A program made the translations under genes and the position numbers. A stretch of 64,000 nt of DNA, taken from assembly GCA_004154925.1 (NCBI GenBank), contig QJNS01000004.1, positions 434,001 through 498,000 on the forward strand, in the 5' to 3' direction. The stretch's first letter is position 1. The number at the start of each line of letters is the position of its first letter. Origin of the DNA: Monosporascus cannonballus (taxonomy: Eukaryota > Ascomycota > Sordariomycetes > Xylariales). Under the pieces are notes generated by a model. The model made no database searches. It worked only from the letters and a program-made list of their open reading frames with translations, and was not told where the DNA came from. This document shows positions 11,581 to 25,200 of this stretch, piece after piece.

Positions 11581-14500
11581 TAGTGGAACTGTTAGTGGTA
11601 AATTTTTTACTATTTAAATTGGGTTTTAATTGATTAATTTTAAAAATCCGATTTCGGATTTAATTCAACTTGTTGTTTTAATAATAGAACTATGTCGTTG
11701 ATATTGTATACTGTATACAATATAAACATTGTTATTTATAATATATTTTCAAACATATTAATTATAAAAATTTTAATTTACCAGGAAACCGAAAAATATT
11801 AAATTATTATAGCTTATAGCCTAAAGATCTAGAAAGACGATAGGTATAAAACGTTAAATATGTCTTATTTTAACAAGTGGTCTTAAAGTATCAAAATAGC
11901 AAAGTAATCCATATATTAAGAACAGTTTAAAACTTAACTTCCTTTTATATTTTTAAAAAGAAATCAGTTATATATACAGCGGATCTTTGTATCGACTTTA
12001 TAAAAATAACGTAACTTTAACACGTATATTCTTTAATACTTTACAAAAATTAATTTTCCAGGAACGTTTAGCCCTTAAAACCTATAATTTTTTGGTAATA
12101 ATGATAAAGCTTTTATTATTACTTAATTATTAAATAATAACTTAAGTAATTTTATAAATAAATAACAGCAATACCTTATTAAGGATTTAAAATAATAACT
12201 CAAATAATCTATATATTTATACCGGTAACATTTTAATAATAACGCTTTAGCGACAATATATTTAATAATCTCCCAAACTTTACAATAACAATATTTTATT
12301 AATAATTAACTGTTACGCCATCACTCGATATCAACTCTTAATCTAATCTTCAACTTCTAGCTCAATCGGAAACCGCTAGCCTAACCGTCGACTTCTAACT
12401 CAAAATTAACTTAGTAATCGGCAATTTGGTTGCTATCACCAGATAACGACCTAAATAATCTCGTAAATCTTATATCGCTAATGTTCTTATTACTAGCAAA
12501 ATCTTTACTGCTATTAAATAACGACTTGAAATCTAATATTAATAACGTTTTTATTATTACTAATCTTTTTAGTAAAATTAGATAACAATAAAACGCAAAT
12601 AAAATTTATAAGTCGGTTAATTAAATTAAGTAATTAAAATTTGATAATAAATGATATAAAAAGGACATTTTATTTATAACGATATAAGAATTAAATAAAA
12701 AGAACAAAATTTTAAAACGTATATAATAATAATATAATATTTTTGCGGATTTAAGATAAAGTAAAAATATGTATTTAATAAATATGTTATTAAAACATTA
12801 AAATAATAACCTAATTCATACACTAAAATTAAATTTAAACTTACATTTTCGTTATGTTTGAGGAAAACAAACTATTTTTGTCTATAAGTAACTTTTATAT
12901 TCAATTTGTAAAAATAACGTGATTTTAATATATATATTGTTTAATATGTTTCAAATTCTTTGCCGGAAATTTTGCTTCTAAAACCTATATACCTCTTTTT
13001 ATAATAATAATAATTTTTATTATTACGCACTTATTAAATAATAACTTAAATAAGTTTTGAAATTTATAACGGTAATATTTTATTACCGTTTTTAAATTAC
13101 ATTTGGATAATTTTATGAACCTTATAATAATAACGTTTTTATTAATAGGTAATGATTGCGAAATCTTTTAACCTTAATTTTTAGCCTAGTTGTTATTTTT
13201 CAGCCTAACCGTTAATCTCTAAACCAAGGTTACCTTGTTAATCGACGACGTTTTTACAATTATTAAAAAATGATCGAAATAATCCTATAGATTTTTTATC
13301 GTTAATAATTTTTTCGCTAGCAAAGTCTTTATGACTTCAACATAAAAAGCTAAAATTCAATATTAATAAATATTTTTTACTAATTTAAATTCAAACGAAA
13401 CGTTTAATTGATACGATATTCTTAAAAATTTAAAATTGTAGAATAACCTTAATACTTCAAATAATATAAACCTGATTTTTTTCTTTAATCTTATAGAAAA
13501 CCCATTTTTATATGTAGCCAACACTCGTATTAAGCTCGTAAAAATAGCGTATCTCTAATTGATATGTTTACCCAGCATCTTATAGAGTTTAACAAAAGAT
13601 TAGGTAATATATAAAGTCGAATACGGTCAATAGTATTACGATAAACGGATAGTTATATAAAAATATTTCATTATTAATATAACTTAATATATTTATATAT
13701 ATTATCTTTTCAAAATATTCCAATAAAATTAGTTTCAAACAAGAGTTATTATTTAAACTTTTATAATATTATTGTAAATATAAAGTTGCAAATTTGAAAT
13801 TCGGTAATTAATTTAACTTTAATATTATTAAACCTTATAAAGCTTTATTTAATTAATTATTAAACTTTAAATATAATGAAAATGTTTAATTATTATATTT
13901 TATAAATTAAGATACAAATACAAATATTTTAATCATTATTCACATTTTGAAATATTTATTTCACAATTTTATTATAATAGAATAAATCATTTATAAGTAT
14001 CGGATTAAAATTCTAGCATATTATCTTTTCATCCAAAATACATTAAATTAAAATAAACTTATTTTAAAACTGTATTTAAAAATTAATCAAGCAGGTCAAT
14101 AAAATTAGGAATCTTTATTTCAAAATGCTTTAATATTGAACGTATTTTAAAGAAGAACATCGATATTTTAATAAAACATATATTATTATATAATGTATCG
14201 GTTAATTACGATATAGAATTTAGTATTAAAACGTATCGCTAATTTTAAAGGATTAATAATTAATAAAATTTAAATAGATAAAAAATCTAATTAAGAGGTT
14301 TTATGCTATATTTGAACATAAGATAAAATACAAAATTATAAAGCTTCTTCATTTAATTATATTAAATCAATATATTTTAAAAACGGTTAAAATTAGTAAT
14401 AAGTAGTACCAACGTTATTAAAATATATATTATAAAAAGAAAACTCTTGAAATAAAATTGGACAAATCTATTTATTATTTTGTATAAAATAACACTAAGG

Positions 14501-17500
14501 TGTATAAAACTATATAATGTTTAAAATAACTAAACTAAGTATCATTATTATTTGAACGCAGGACTTAATATTATTAAATACCGAATATTTGAATATTTTT
14601 AATAAAATAGATAATTGTTATATTCAAAAATTATTTTAATAATTATAGTAATACAACGGGATTTTAGGGATATTAATATACTTTAATACCGTAAATAATA
14701 GCTAGAATTTTATGGTCAAAAGTTTGATAAATGCTAAAAGAATTAAGGAAAATTAAGAAAATATATAAGAACTTGCTTTTTCAATAATTTATATTGGCAT
14801 TATAAATAATAGGAAATTTCTTATAATTCAATTTAATGTTATTCATATTATAAATAGAAAAATAATAATTTATTAACGTATTGTAAATATACTTTAAAAG
14901 AAGTTCAATGTTATTTAAAAATATTAAAAAGGTTAACAATAATAAATAATTATTATAATACTTTGCATTATTAATGATATAAAAGAAACTATTAAATATA
15001 TTAGTTTATTGAATTTATTTAAAGAAACGATAGTTTGATTATTTTTATATTAATCAATAATAATATGAAAGGACGAAAAGTATTAAATTATTAAGTAATT
15101 AAAACTACCACCAAAATCATGATATTAATTGTTAATTTTACTTAATATTTATTTTAACCCTAGAAATTAAAAAGGAAATTTTAAAAAAGTTAAATCCTCT
15201 CTCCAACCTTGCGAAACAGAAATAAAACTATAATAGAACAACATATACTATATTAAAGAAACAGAAAGATTATTACATATAATAAAGGATTACAATAAAG
15301 AAAAAAATGTTTTTGCTAATATAAGGTTTAAATACACCAAGAAATATAATAAATGAAGTATATAAATATGTTTTAAAACAAGAATACAAAATATTTTAAT
15401 AAATATTTTACAAAATTAAAAGTAAATGTTCTCTGTATAGAGCTTATAAAAGAGTGTCATTAATATAGATTAAAACATCTTTTACGGAAAGATTTAAACA
15501 TAATAATATATGGTCTTATTAATCTTATTATTTTAAAATTAAAATTTTGAATATAATAATATCTTACAATAATTGATTTTAAAGCTTAAAAAAAGATTGT
15601 AATATAGTAAATGTTATTAACCAATATAAATTATTAAAAGAAATAAAAATTAAAGCTTTTTACCCTTTTAAGTATTAAAGCTTAAAATTCTGTTTGCGAT
15701 GATATACAACTTAAATAGGAAATTAATTATTTCTAATTTGTAATTTAAAAGTAATATCCGATAATCCATACTAATATATTTTCAGTGGAGTGTTAGTATA
15801 CAATTATGATAAATTATAGTTATATTAATAAAGTTTTTGAATCAATTAAACAGCTTATTTGAAAAGTTAAATTCTATTTTATCAATAATGAAATGTGTAA
15901 AAACAAACAATAGTTTTTCATATTTAATTCGATATAATATAGAATATAAATCCAAAAATAAAACAGATATTGGATTACCTAAAGGCTAAAGTATAAAATG
16001 GAAATCAAATATTGTAAAAATATTATATTATATTATTATTAAAAGAAAACTTAAATAATTCTAGAACTACTTATAAAAATAACATTAATAGTCAAAAATC
16101 TAAATTAATGTATTATTAATCTATTTTGAATATAAATTAAATTTCAAAAAAGATTTATTATTTGCGTTTTATAATACTCATTGTTTTGAAAAAACTAATT
16201 ATAGATTTTAACAAGTATTTTAAAAGGTTACTTATTAAAATTAAAAGATTACGATTAATAAGCCATTATTAGCAAATACAAAATTCAATTATTTTTATTA
16301 ATTAAAATGAAATTAATTGTTATAAGATATAATACTTTACTTGAAATGATTTGAAAAGATATAAACATTTATTGAAAATAAAACGATATATAAATAATTA
16401 AACGTCGTAAATAAGTTAATAAAATTTAGAAATCTATTAGTGATATTTCAACAGAGAATAAGCTACGTATTACGACAATATTTTCACTCTTTTGTGGTAG
16501 AGAATTTTAATTATATTTTTAATTTTATAAATTAAATATATATATATAAAGCTTTTTTATAACAGTTTTAAGAATTGACTAAATGACAAATAAGTAGTTA
16601 ATATGGCAAATAAATGTTGTTTTTAAAAATAAATAATTTATAATATAGTATTGGTTTAAAGTCTATTAAAATAAACATTACTTACAATTAACAAATATAA
16701 ATATTATAAGCATTTGTTATTGATTACACAATATTTATTAATAAGTTTACAAAAATTAGAAGGTATTGTATATACATTGATAAATATTTTTGAAAATACT
16801 TGGAATAAATTACTTATATGTTAATATTATTTATATATAATTATATATGCATTATAAAAGTAAAAGTTAATATTTTCATATTATATATTGAATGTGCTAC
16901 GTAAGCAATGAAATAATACAACCCATTAATATTTAATAATATGGCATCCTTAAACCCGATATCAAATGAAATTTGATAATAATATATTGTATAAAAGTTG
17001 TATTATTATAATGGAAAGGTTTTTAAAATTTAAAACTCTTTTTATAAAGTATTTCATTTATATAGATATAAACCGATTATTATTCTTTTATTAATTATAG
17101 TATAAGTAAACAACTTATAAAATGATGAATACAATATATAAAGAAATAATATCAAGTATATCTATTAGTTTGAATAAATATTGATATTTTAATAAAGTTT
17201 ATTTAAACAACTAATAAATTCTTAATTATTATAATAAAGAATATTAACATCTATACCATACAATATAGATGATAAATTTAATAAAATTTACATTTACACG
17301 AAACTTTAAAAACTATTTAAAGCATAATAAGATAAAACTTACTAAAAAATGCCAACATTTCAAATTTTACCAAGTTATAAAATATATACTTTTTATATTT
17401 TATTATAAAGTATCTTTTTAATAAAAAGTAAAAAAAAAAGTTTTATAACACTAACACTTTTATAATATTCGATATATTTGCGAAGATTTTGTGTTCTTTA

Positions 17501-20500
17501 TCTTAATAAAAAGTATAAATATCAAATATATAATATATAATATTTTATAAATATTTTTAACATATACGAAATATTAGTACACCTTTTGTCAAAATATTAG
17601 GGGTATTTGAATATTTAATAAAAGTTTAAAATAGAATACGATTTAGATTACAGAGTACTTAATAAATTAAAGGTTTATAAAAAGAGAAAAGAAATAATTA
17701 ACTTACTTACTAGTAATATATTTAATATAATAAACTTTATTATATAATAAAGTTATAATATTAATGTTTATAAAGCAGTAATTAAAGTAAATATTTATTT
17801 TATTATAATATTTACGTTAAATTATTGCAGGTAATTTTATTAACAAATACAACTGATAATAAAGTTTATATTTAAATATACAAGTAAATATTATAATTTC
17901 AAAAGACAATAAATTAATAAATCAAATACGTTTCATTTTCTGTTCAAAAACGCGAATACAACGAATTAATAAAAAACTTAATTTAGAACTATCGATTCAT
18001 ATAAGACACTTAAAAAGATTTTTATAAAAATATTTACAAACTCGAAACTTTAGTAAAAGTTAAATCTTGCTTAATTCTTCATATTTTTTTTACTTCTGTT
18101 AATACCAGATAATATTAAATTCTATATCAGCGAAGTGGCACAAAAACGAAGAACGAAAATAAAAATACAATAAATAAAATCCTAAAGCAAAAGTTGAAAT
18201 AGCTTTATCTAATATTTAATTCAATAAGAAATGTATTTAAATTGCGAAAAGCGTTAAAAACCGTAAAGGCTTTATAAATACATAGCGCGTATTAAAAACC
18301 AACTAATAATTATAACGAATCTACTTATAATTATATGTCAATTTACGTTTTTATAGTAATATGTACATATTAATAACTTTTTACAGCCGATTAATTAACC
18401 GCCAAGGTTAAGTTCTAAATAGCGGCTTTTATCTCTCCTTTTTTTAGTTCGTTTAAGCTTTTAATTTTACGTTAAACCACTTCGAGCCTGTTTTACCAAA
18501 GACCTTTTAAGGATATAAATATTAAAAAGAAATTAAGGCTTTGAAAAAACAATAATCCGCTATATTCCTTTTTAATTTCAATTCCTTTTTAGCAATACGC
18601 AGGTTTTTGAAAAATGACCTAAAACACCAAAATAAGAGAATAAGTGTGCTATTTCAAAACTTTATATAGCTTAAATTATTATGCGCATTTTCTTAAAATA
18701 TAAAATTTGAAACGGTATTTACTTTTTCAAATACTATAAGTATAACAGTTAATAGAAAGTTATACGAAATATCACAATTTATTCGTTTTTGGTTAATTAC
18801 TTAAAAGAATTAAACGGTAAAAGTATTTAAATAAATACTTATTTCTTTGCCTATTTTTAGCATACGACTATATATTTAATATGATAATCAAAACAAAACT
18901 ACTTTTAGAATGCGATTAATAAATAAATTAATTTGTGAAATAAAAAATCTAAAACAGCGCAATCATAGTATGATTTAAAGATCAAAATCATGAAAAAACG
19001 ATCGTGATAAAATTTTACATCTTTTTGACCGTAACACAAAATTATATAATATAAATAGTCGAATAAGAACGAACCGATTATATTTTATCAACAAATAATT
19101 ATATAACACCTACTCGATTAAAAATATAACTTAATATATAAATTCGTTTATCATATTTCATTTCTTTTAAACGCTTTAGATATATAATATTAGTAATATT
19201 TTCAAATACTTTTGCTATTATATACTATAATTGCACTATATAGTATTTTAATATTAATACGATTATTATTTCATAAGTAACTCTGGTTTTTAGCTCTCGA
19301 TTAAATAATACATTTGTATAAAAATTAACTTTTTATAAATAATCAATATTTAGTTTAAAAATTTGATAAGTTCTACAATTTGTGTAATATTATATAATTT
19401 ACACTTTTGATAATTATGATTTTCGTATTATAAGATTTAATAAAATGCTTCTATTTTTATTAATTACTTGTTATATTTACTACAAATCTATTAAAAATTT
19501 AAAGGGTAATAATATATCTGCATTTTTACACTAGTGACTCCAGTGGAAGTATTATAATATGTTATCGTAGTAGCATTATTTCAAAATATTGTAGAAAATC
19601 GTAATATACTTTGCAACTATATTGAAAACAATTGAATTCAGGGTGTAATTTACTGGATTAAGGAATATAAAAAAACCTAAGTATTAAGCCGACATTACGC
19701 AGTTAGAGATTTAAAAGTTTCTTATAATGGAAACCAAATTTAATAAAACGTAATTTACCTTAAAAGAAAGCAATAATTTCTTATAAATTGTTTTTTTCAA
19801 AATCTTTTCACTTTTAGATTGAAAGCGTAGAAGAATAACTTAAAAGCTAGTATTTTTTCATAGTAAATTATTTAACGATAATTAACAATTATTAAAAGAT
19901 GAACTAACGGGAAACCCCAGCAGTTACAGATTTTTAAAATATATTAAAAATGATATAACCGTATTAAATTTCTGTTGACTTTAAAGGTCAAATTACTCTT
20001 AATTTAAAAAAATATATAAAAGATAGTTTTTACATTGATTATAAAGTTTCTTATATATTTTCGAAGAGCTTTGCTATCGATAAAAAAAATCATTACTTTA
20101 ACAAAACTAAGGTGTTGTTTATTAATATAAACTGTTTACGATAAACAAAAGACCGGTTTTATAAATATTTAATTAGTCAGGCAATATAGTAATACAAAAC
20201 GTTTAGAAATAAAAGAATATAATATTTATCAAAGTTTGGGAAGTACTATCAATACGTCGTCTTCTTAAAGAGATAAAAAAATATATAATGTTAAAAATAA
20301 CAATAATATTTAAGATTATCAATAAGACATATATTATCGAATTTAAAAATATTATATTATGTTCTCATATTTATATTCTACAAGTTATATATTGAATTGT
20401 TATCGTAGTTATTGACGAAAATTTTCATTTAAAACTTTAATAAATAAAAAGGTGACAAAGAATTTAACACGGTGACCTGTACATATTACAAAAATATGGC

Positions 20501-20808
20501 ATATATTTTAAATGAAGAAAATAATAACAAGAATAGAAAGAATACAAATATTCAGCAAAAATATTTTAAAATATTAAATTATGAATTATAGAATATGCAT
20601 TTTTAACTACAGGTTTTATGATAATACTTTTTCTTATAGTAAATACTGAGCATTATATCTTTTTATAAGTATTAAATTGATAAATTAAATAAATATATTT
20701 TAAAATGGATAAGACTATGATTATTATAAACAGGAAATGAAAAAGATATGTTAAACCTAGTTTCAACAACAATATAATTAATATATCGTTTTGATTATCA
20801 AATTAATT
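11581..20808. other. AT-rich desert without recognisable genes
   Basis: About 9 kb of very AT-rich DNA with stops in all frames. Apart from the tandem repeat at its left end nothing was identified. A slightly more GC-containing patch at about 18240-18640 resembles degraded transposon sequence, but no protein could be read from it. CpG is scarce and CpA/TpG are present through much of 13.6-18 kb, unlike the Gypsy relics. Confidence 0.6.
11985..13620. repeat. Diverged tandem repeat, two long units and a partial third
   Basis: Segments starting near 11985, 12885 and 13515 share ordered anchors: AAAAATAACGT (12002, about 12908; a variant in unit 3), AAAACCTATA (12078, about 12977), TTAAATAATAACTTAA (about 12130, 13032) and GCCTAACCGT (about 12379, 13202). 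Unit spacing is about 820-900 bp. The third unit is only its first ~100 bp. Copies have diverged heavily, as expected of duplicated DNA exposed to RIP. No coding content was recognised. Confidence 0.6.
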
Positions 20809-20863
20809 AAAATAATAATAATAATAATAATAATAATATTGTTATTGTTATTATTATTATTTT
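20809..20863. repeat. AAT/ATT microsatellite forming an inverted repeat
   Basis: An (AAT)n run is followed directly by an (ATT)n run with two GTT variants, so the two halves can pair into a long hairpin centred near 20838. No target-site duplication or transposon terminus was seen around it. Confidence 0.85.
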
Positions 20864-21285
20864 AAACGCTAATATCGCAAGATTCGTTCTCAACTTAAAC
20901 AATTTACGAAATTACGACACGAATCGAAGATAAGTTCCAGTCACGGAAAAATAATAAAAAAACAAACCTATAAAAAGTAAAACGCAAACTTCCTATTTCT
21001 TTACATATGATCGCAATAAATAAAATTAACAAGAACTTTTTTCCTTCGTATTTTATACATTTACGACCCATTTTCTTCGCCAATTAAATTAAATATTTTT
21101 TATCTCTTTTATTATTATGATAATTTAAATGTTATTTAACTTACAACTAACATTTTTAATTTTTTTTCACTTATAAGATATATCGCTTTATAGAAATAGC
21201 GTGCTAAATTTTTAAATACCTATATATATCTCGTAAACTCGTTATTTCGATATCTTAATATTGTACGTAAAGGTTTTTATCTATT
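20864..21285. other. AT-rich DNA, nothing recognised
   Basis: AT-rich spacer between the hairpin microsatellite and the LTR at 21286; no gene, RNA or repeat identified. Confidence 0.5.
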
Positions 21286-21667
21286 TGTAACAGCTTAGAG
21301 ATTTAATCAATTATTAAACTTAAGTTCTATAAGTTTATATTAGTATAAATATCGTGGAAGTTTCAGCAATAGGATACCTTAGTTACATTTGGTAATATTA
21401 ACGGTATTTTAAGTGATAATGTTATATGGTAAGTTGGTATTATTTAAACTGTCAATATAAAAGAAGTATATATTTATATTAAGTTATTAATCTATCGTTA
21501 ATAAATGACCAATTTCGAGTACTACTTTATTATTAATAGGTCAATAATGCGATTTACTGGTTCATTATTCATAAATAGGTAATTTATTATATAATACAAT
21601 ATTCTTGACGCTTTTAGCTATTTTGTAATAATTATTTTTCGAGGCCGTAATTTGTTAGGTTGTAATA
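21286..21667 (-). mobile_element. LTR of the Gypsy family seen at 40705-47414
   Basis: It begins TGTAACAGC (from TGTGACGGC) and ends GGTTGTAATA, and follows the other copies through TTTAATCAATTATTAAAC and TATCGTGGAAG. By analogy with the two complete relatives the element's sense strand is minus, making this its 3-prime LTR. The sequence beyond 21667 starts CGATAT, as in the 40705 element's internal region, so this is one end of an element and not a solo LTR. The 5-mers on each side (CTATT, CGATA) differ, which agrees. The partner LTR was not found to the right. Confidence 0.8.
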
Positions 21668-21755
21668 CGATATTTTGTCTGTAAAACTTAAGTTTTACTT
21701 CTTTTTTTATTTCTACATATTCTTTTTTTATTTATATATAGATACATTTCTAAGT

Positions 21756-22220
21756 ATGGTTTATATAAAACCTAAAATAGTTACGTTGTAGATAATTAAA
21801 ATAAAATATTTCGAAATTATATCATTTTACTTTTAATTTTTGAAAACCTTTATATAATAATTAGTAAAAACGGTTTTTCGATGTAAAAACACTACATATC
21901 GCAATCGGTTATGTAATTAATCTTTTTTTAATTTTTACGTTTAATTATTATGTTGTAGAAACCTTTCTTTTAAAAACAGAAGTCTTTGTTAAAAAAGTTT
22001 TGTTCGATTTTTATCCTATTATTTTGCATTTATTATTAACCAAAATATATTGAGTGTAACGTATTAAATTTGTTCACTGTAACTTTTTAAAATTTGGACG
22101 AAGCAGACTATTTTAAACGTTGTAAAACGGAAGTGGTAATAGAGATTTAATGTTTTGAGAGTATAGACGTTATCGAGTAGAGTTTTGTGGTTCCGTAAGC
22201 GCTATTTTTGCAAGAGATTA
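21756..22220 (+). pseudogene. Relic of the Cys-rich reading frame opposite gag-pol, third copy
   Basis: Starting at an ATG 89 nt inside the LTR, the plus strand reads with stops and frame slips. The segment FEIISFYF*FLKTFI**L.. lines up with YEIMPCFYYFAKNIMCKII in the copy at 57145. The Cys codons are lost. Function is unknown; see the copies at 41158 and 57145. This assignment depends on alignment by eye in a low-complexity background. Confidence 0.45.
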
Positions 22221-25200
22221 AATGAAATGTAATTTTTGATTTCGTTATTATTAGTAAAAACTTTTAATAAATGATTACTATTTACAAAGCTTTTAACGAT
22301 CTTATAAATACTTTCGAAATTTGAAAAATCTTTTATTTAATTGAGTGTTGTGTAAGTCCATTTCTTTATGCCGAAGATTTCTTTTATTTCATATTTGTGT
22401 TTATATTTTGTTTTTACGGTATTCTATTCTATATACATTTTAATAATGTTTGTGATTAATTAGAAAATAAATAAGTAAAATTAAGAAGATTTTAGTGTTT
22501 AAAATATAACTGAATTAAAAATTCTTTAATAAGTTGTTTTGCTCATTTTTATATATAAGTAAATTTAAAATTAACCTTTTATAAAGGTATTTTATTCGAA
22601 TGTTTTTTAATAAGGAAAAGTCGTTTCTATGTTTCAAAACTTAATTCTTTAAACCTTTAAGGAATTTAATATTTGTTAATGTAATTACGTATAAATGTTT
22701 ATTGTATTCTTATTTTGGATACCATTCCTTAAGTTATTCCGTTGTAAATATTATTTCAGTATTATTAAATACAAAATTTACATTAATATTTACTGAAATT
22801 AATTCAGTCTTTCCGTTAATAATATAAGTATATTATATAACGAGTCAATTTATATCTTAACTACTATGGTCATAATTAATATTATATTACAAATAAACAT
22901 TTAATAGTTCATTTTAATAGTTTGCCTTTTTATTTGCAAATTATATCAATTTAAATGGTAATGTTTTACAAAACTTTAAAATTAGGTTAATATTTCAAAT
23001 AAAAAGATTTCATACAATAATCGGTAGGCACTATAAATAATTTTTGAAAAATTATATTACGTATTTAGTGTTCATATTCATTTTACTAAATTAAAAAAAA
23101 TAAGAAAATTGTCTACATTTATTAACCTTTAATGAACTCTTCTTATAATAAGAGGTTTTTTATTAGAATTGTGCATAAAGACGATTTAGCAACAGAAACT
23201 TTAATAATAATAGAATATAATAATATAAAAAGTAATAACAGATATACCTTTTAGTAATATTTAACATTATCGAAATCGAAATATATTATAAGAATTATTA
23301 TATTTGAATTAGTACTTTTATAATTATAAAGTCCAGATTAAATAATAAGTTTTTGAAAGATTTCGATACTTGTTATTGAGTTGTATTATTAACAAATAAA
23401 TAAATGATACATGAAGTTTATTTCATATTTTTAAAACATTAAAATTGACTTGATATTTGATTTTCAAGAAAATTATTATATTTTTTTATTTCTTATTGGG
23501 GCACATTTTTAGAGGATTATTCGTATGTTCGTAATATTTTCAGCATTTATTATTTTTTTAAACAAAATCTTAAAATCTGAATTGGTTACTTTTAATTACT
23601 TTTTTTAATAACGCTTATCTGTTTATTTAAGATATTATATATGCCATTTTTTATTACAACTTCACAAATACTAATTAACTTAACATTTAGTTCTTTTATA
23701 TAAAATGAATTTTATATTTTAAAATTTCAAATTCTAAAACGAAGAGGAATTCAGTAATTTATATAAATTTTAATTATATAAAAACGTGCTCTCATAAAAA
23801 TACTTATATTTTTTAGTATTTTATAATAATAAACATTATCCTTGAATTACTGCAGTTATATTTCATTTTTAAAAATAATATTTCAAAGATTTTATTAAGC
23901 TTCAATTGAATTTAATTATTTAGTCGTCGATTATTTCGTTTATAATTAAATTGAAAAAATCGTTTTTTAATTTAATAAATTATGCCGGATTCCATGCATT
24001 TAATATTTATATATTAATTATTGTATTTCAAGATTTTAACTATATTGTTAATATCTTGAAAACGTTTCAAATTTCTTTTTATAAAAATAAATTAAAAGCC
24101 ATAATTAACTTTTTAAATATTCCTATTTTATTGTCAATAATGAATAATGAATTTAAAAATTTGTACATTTGTTAACGGTAAATGAGATATAATATTTAGC
24201 ATATCTAACGCTATCTTTACTATATATTTTATATAATATAATGTTTAAAAATGAGGTTTTATCGGCATTAAATGATACACTTTTGATTTATACACAATTA
24301 CAAGTTTTATAAACCTATTTTATATCTATTTCACGTGACTTTAGGAAAAAGAATATATTATTATGGTCATATAGTTCAAAATTAAAAAGGTGGTTTCGTA
24401 ATATATAATTTATATGATATTACAAAATTATTAGGACGTTCGTAAATTTTGTAAACTTTATAAAATAAATAAATCAATCGCATTTTGTTTTTACTGTTTT
24501 TTATTACTATTTTCAGTTATTGTATTTATATTATATCCGTTCTTTTACCTTCATCTTATATATTATTATGGCTTGAAAATAAAATATTTTCTTAAGACTT
24601 AATTATAATGGTAATTGATTTTAATAACAGTATTGTTTAATTTAGAGTAATTATTAATTTGCTATAATCTTTTATTATTTAAATATATAAAATATACCGC
24701 ATATAATTAATAATTGTAAATATTATATTTGTATTTATTATAGTCGTTGTTTTAAATAATCTTTTATACCTATTTAATTTGATTTAATGAAGCCTAGAAA
24801 TAAAGCCCTAATCTTGGAAAAAATACTTCTCCAGAACATCTTACAACTCTAAGTATTATATTTTAAACATGTAATATTATACTCTTTTGAAATACAATAT
24901 ATGTTTTAAGCATTTAAATAACATATTAATATGTTCTCGTTAAATCTATATTTATCTTTATCGTTAATTATATATTAAAAAGCCGTTTTCTAATAGGTCA
25001 CTTGTTTATAATCAATACAACAATTTCTTTAGTTATTATGTTTTTAAATTAATATATTTGTAAATATTTAAATCTTTAAAGAATAACGTTTGGTTTAACG
25101 CCTGGGAAATATAATTTTTAATTCTACCTTTAAACGGACATTTTAAAACTATTCATTTAACTATTAAATTTGCTTTCATCGGAAAATCAATTTTAATTTT

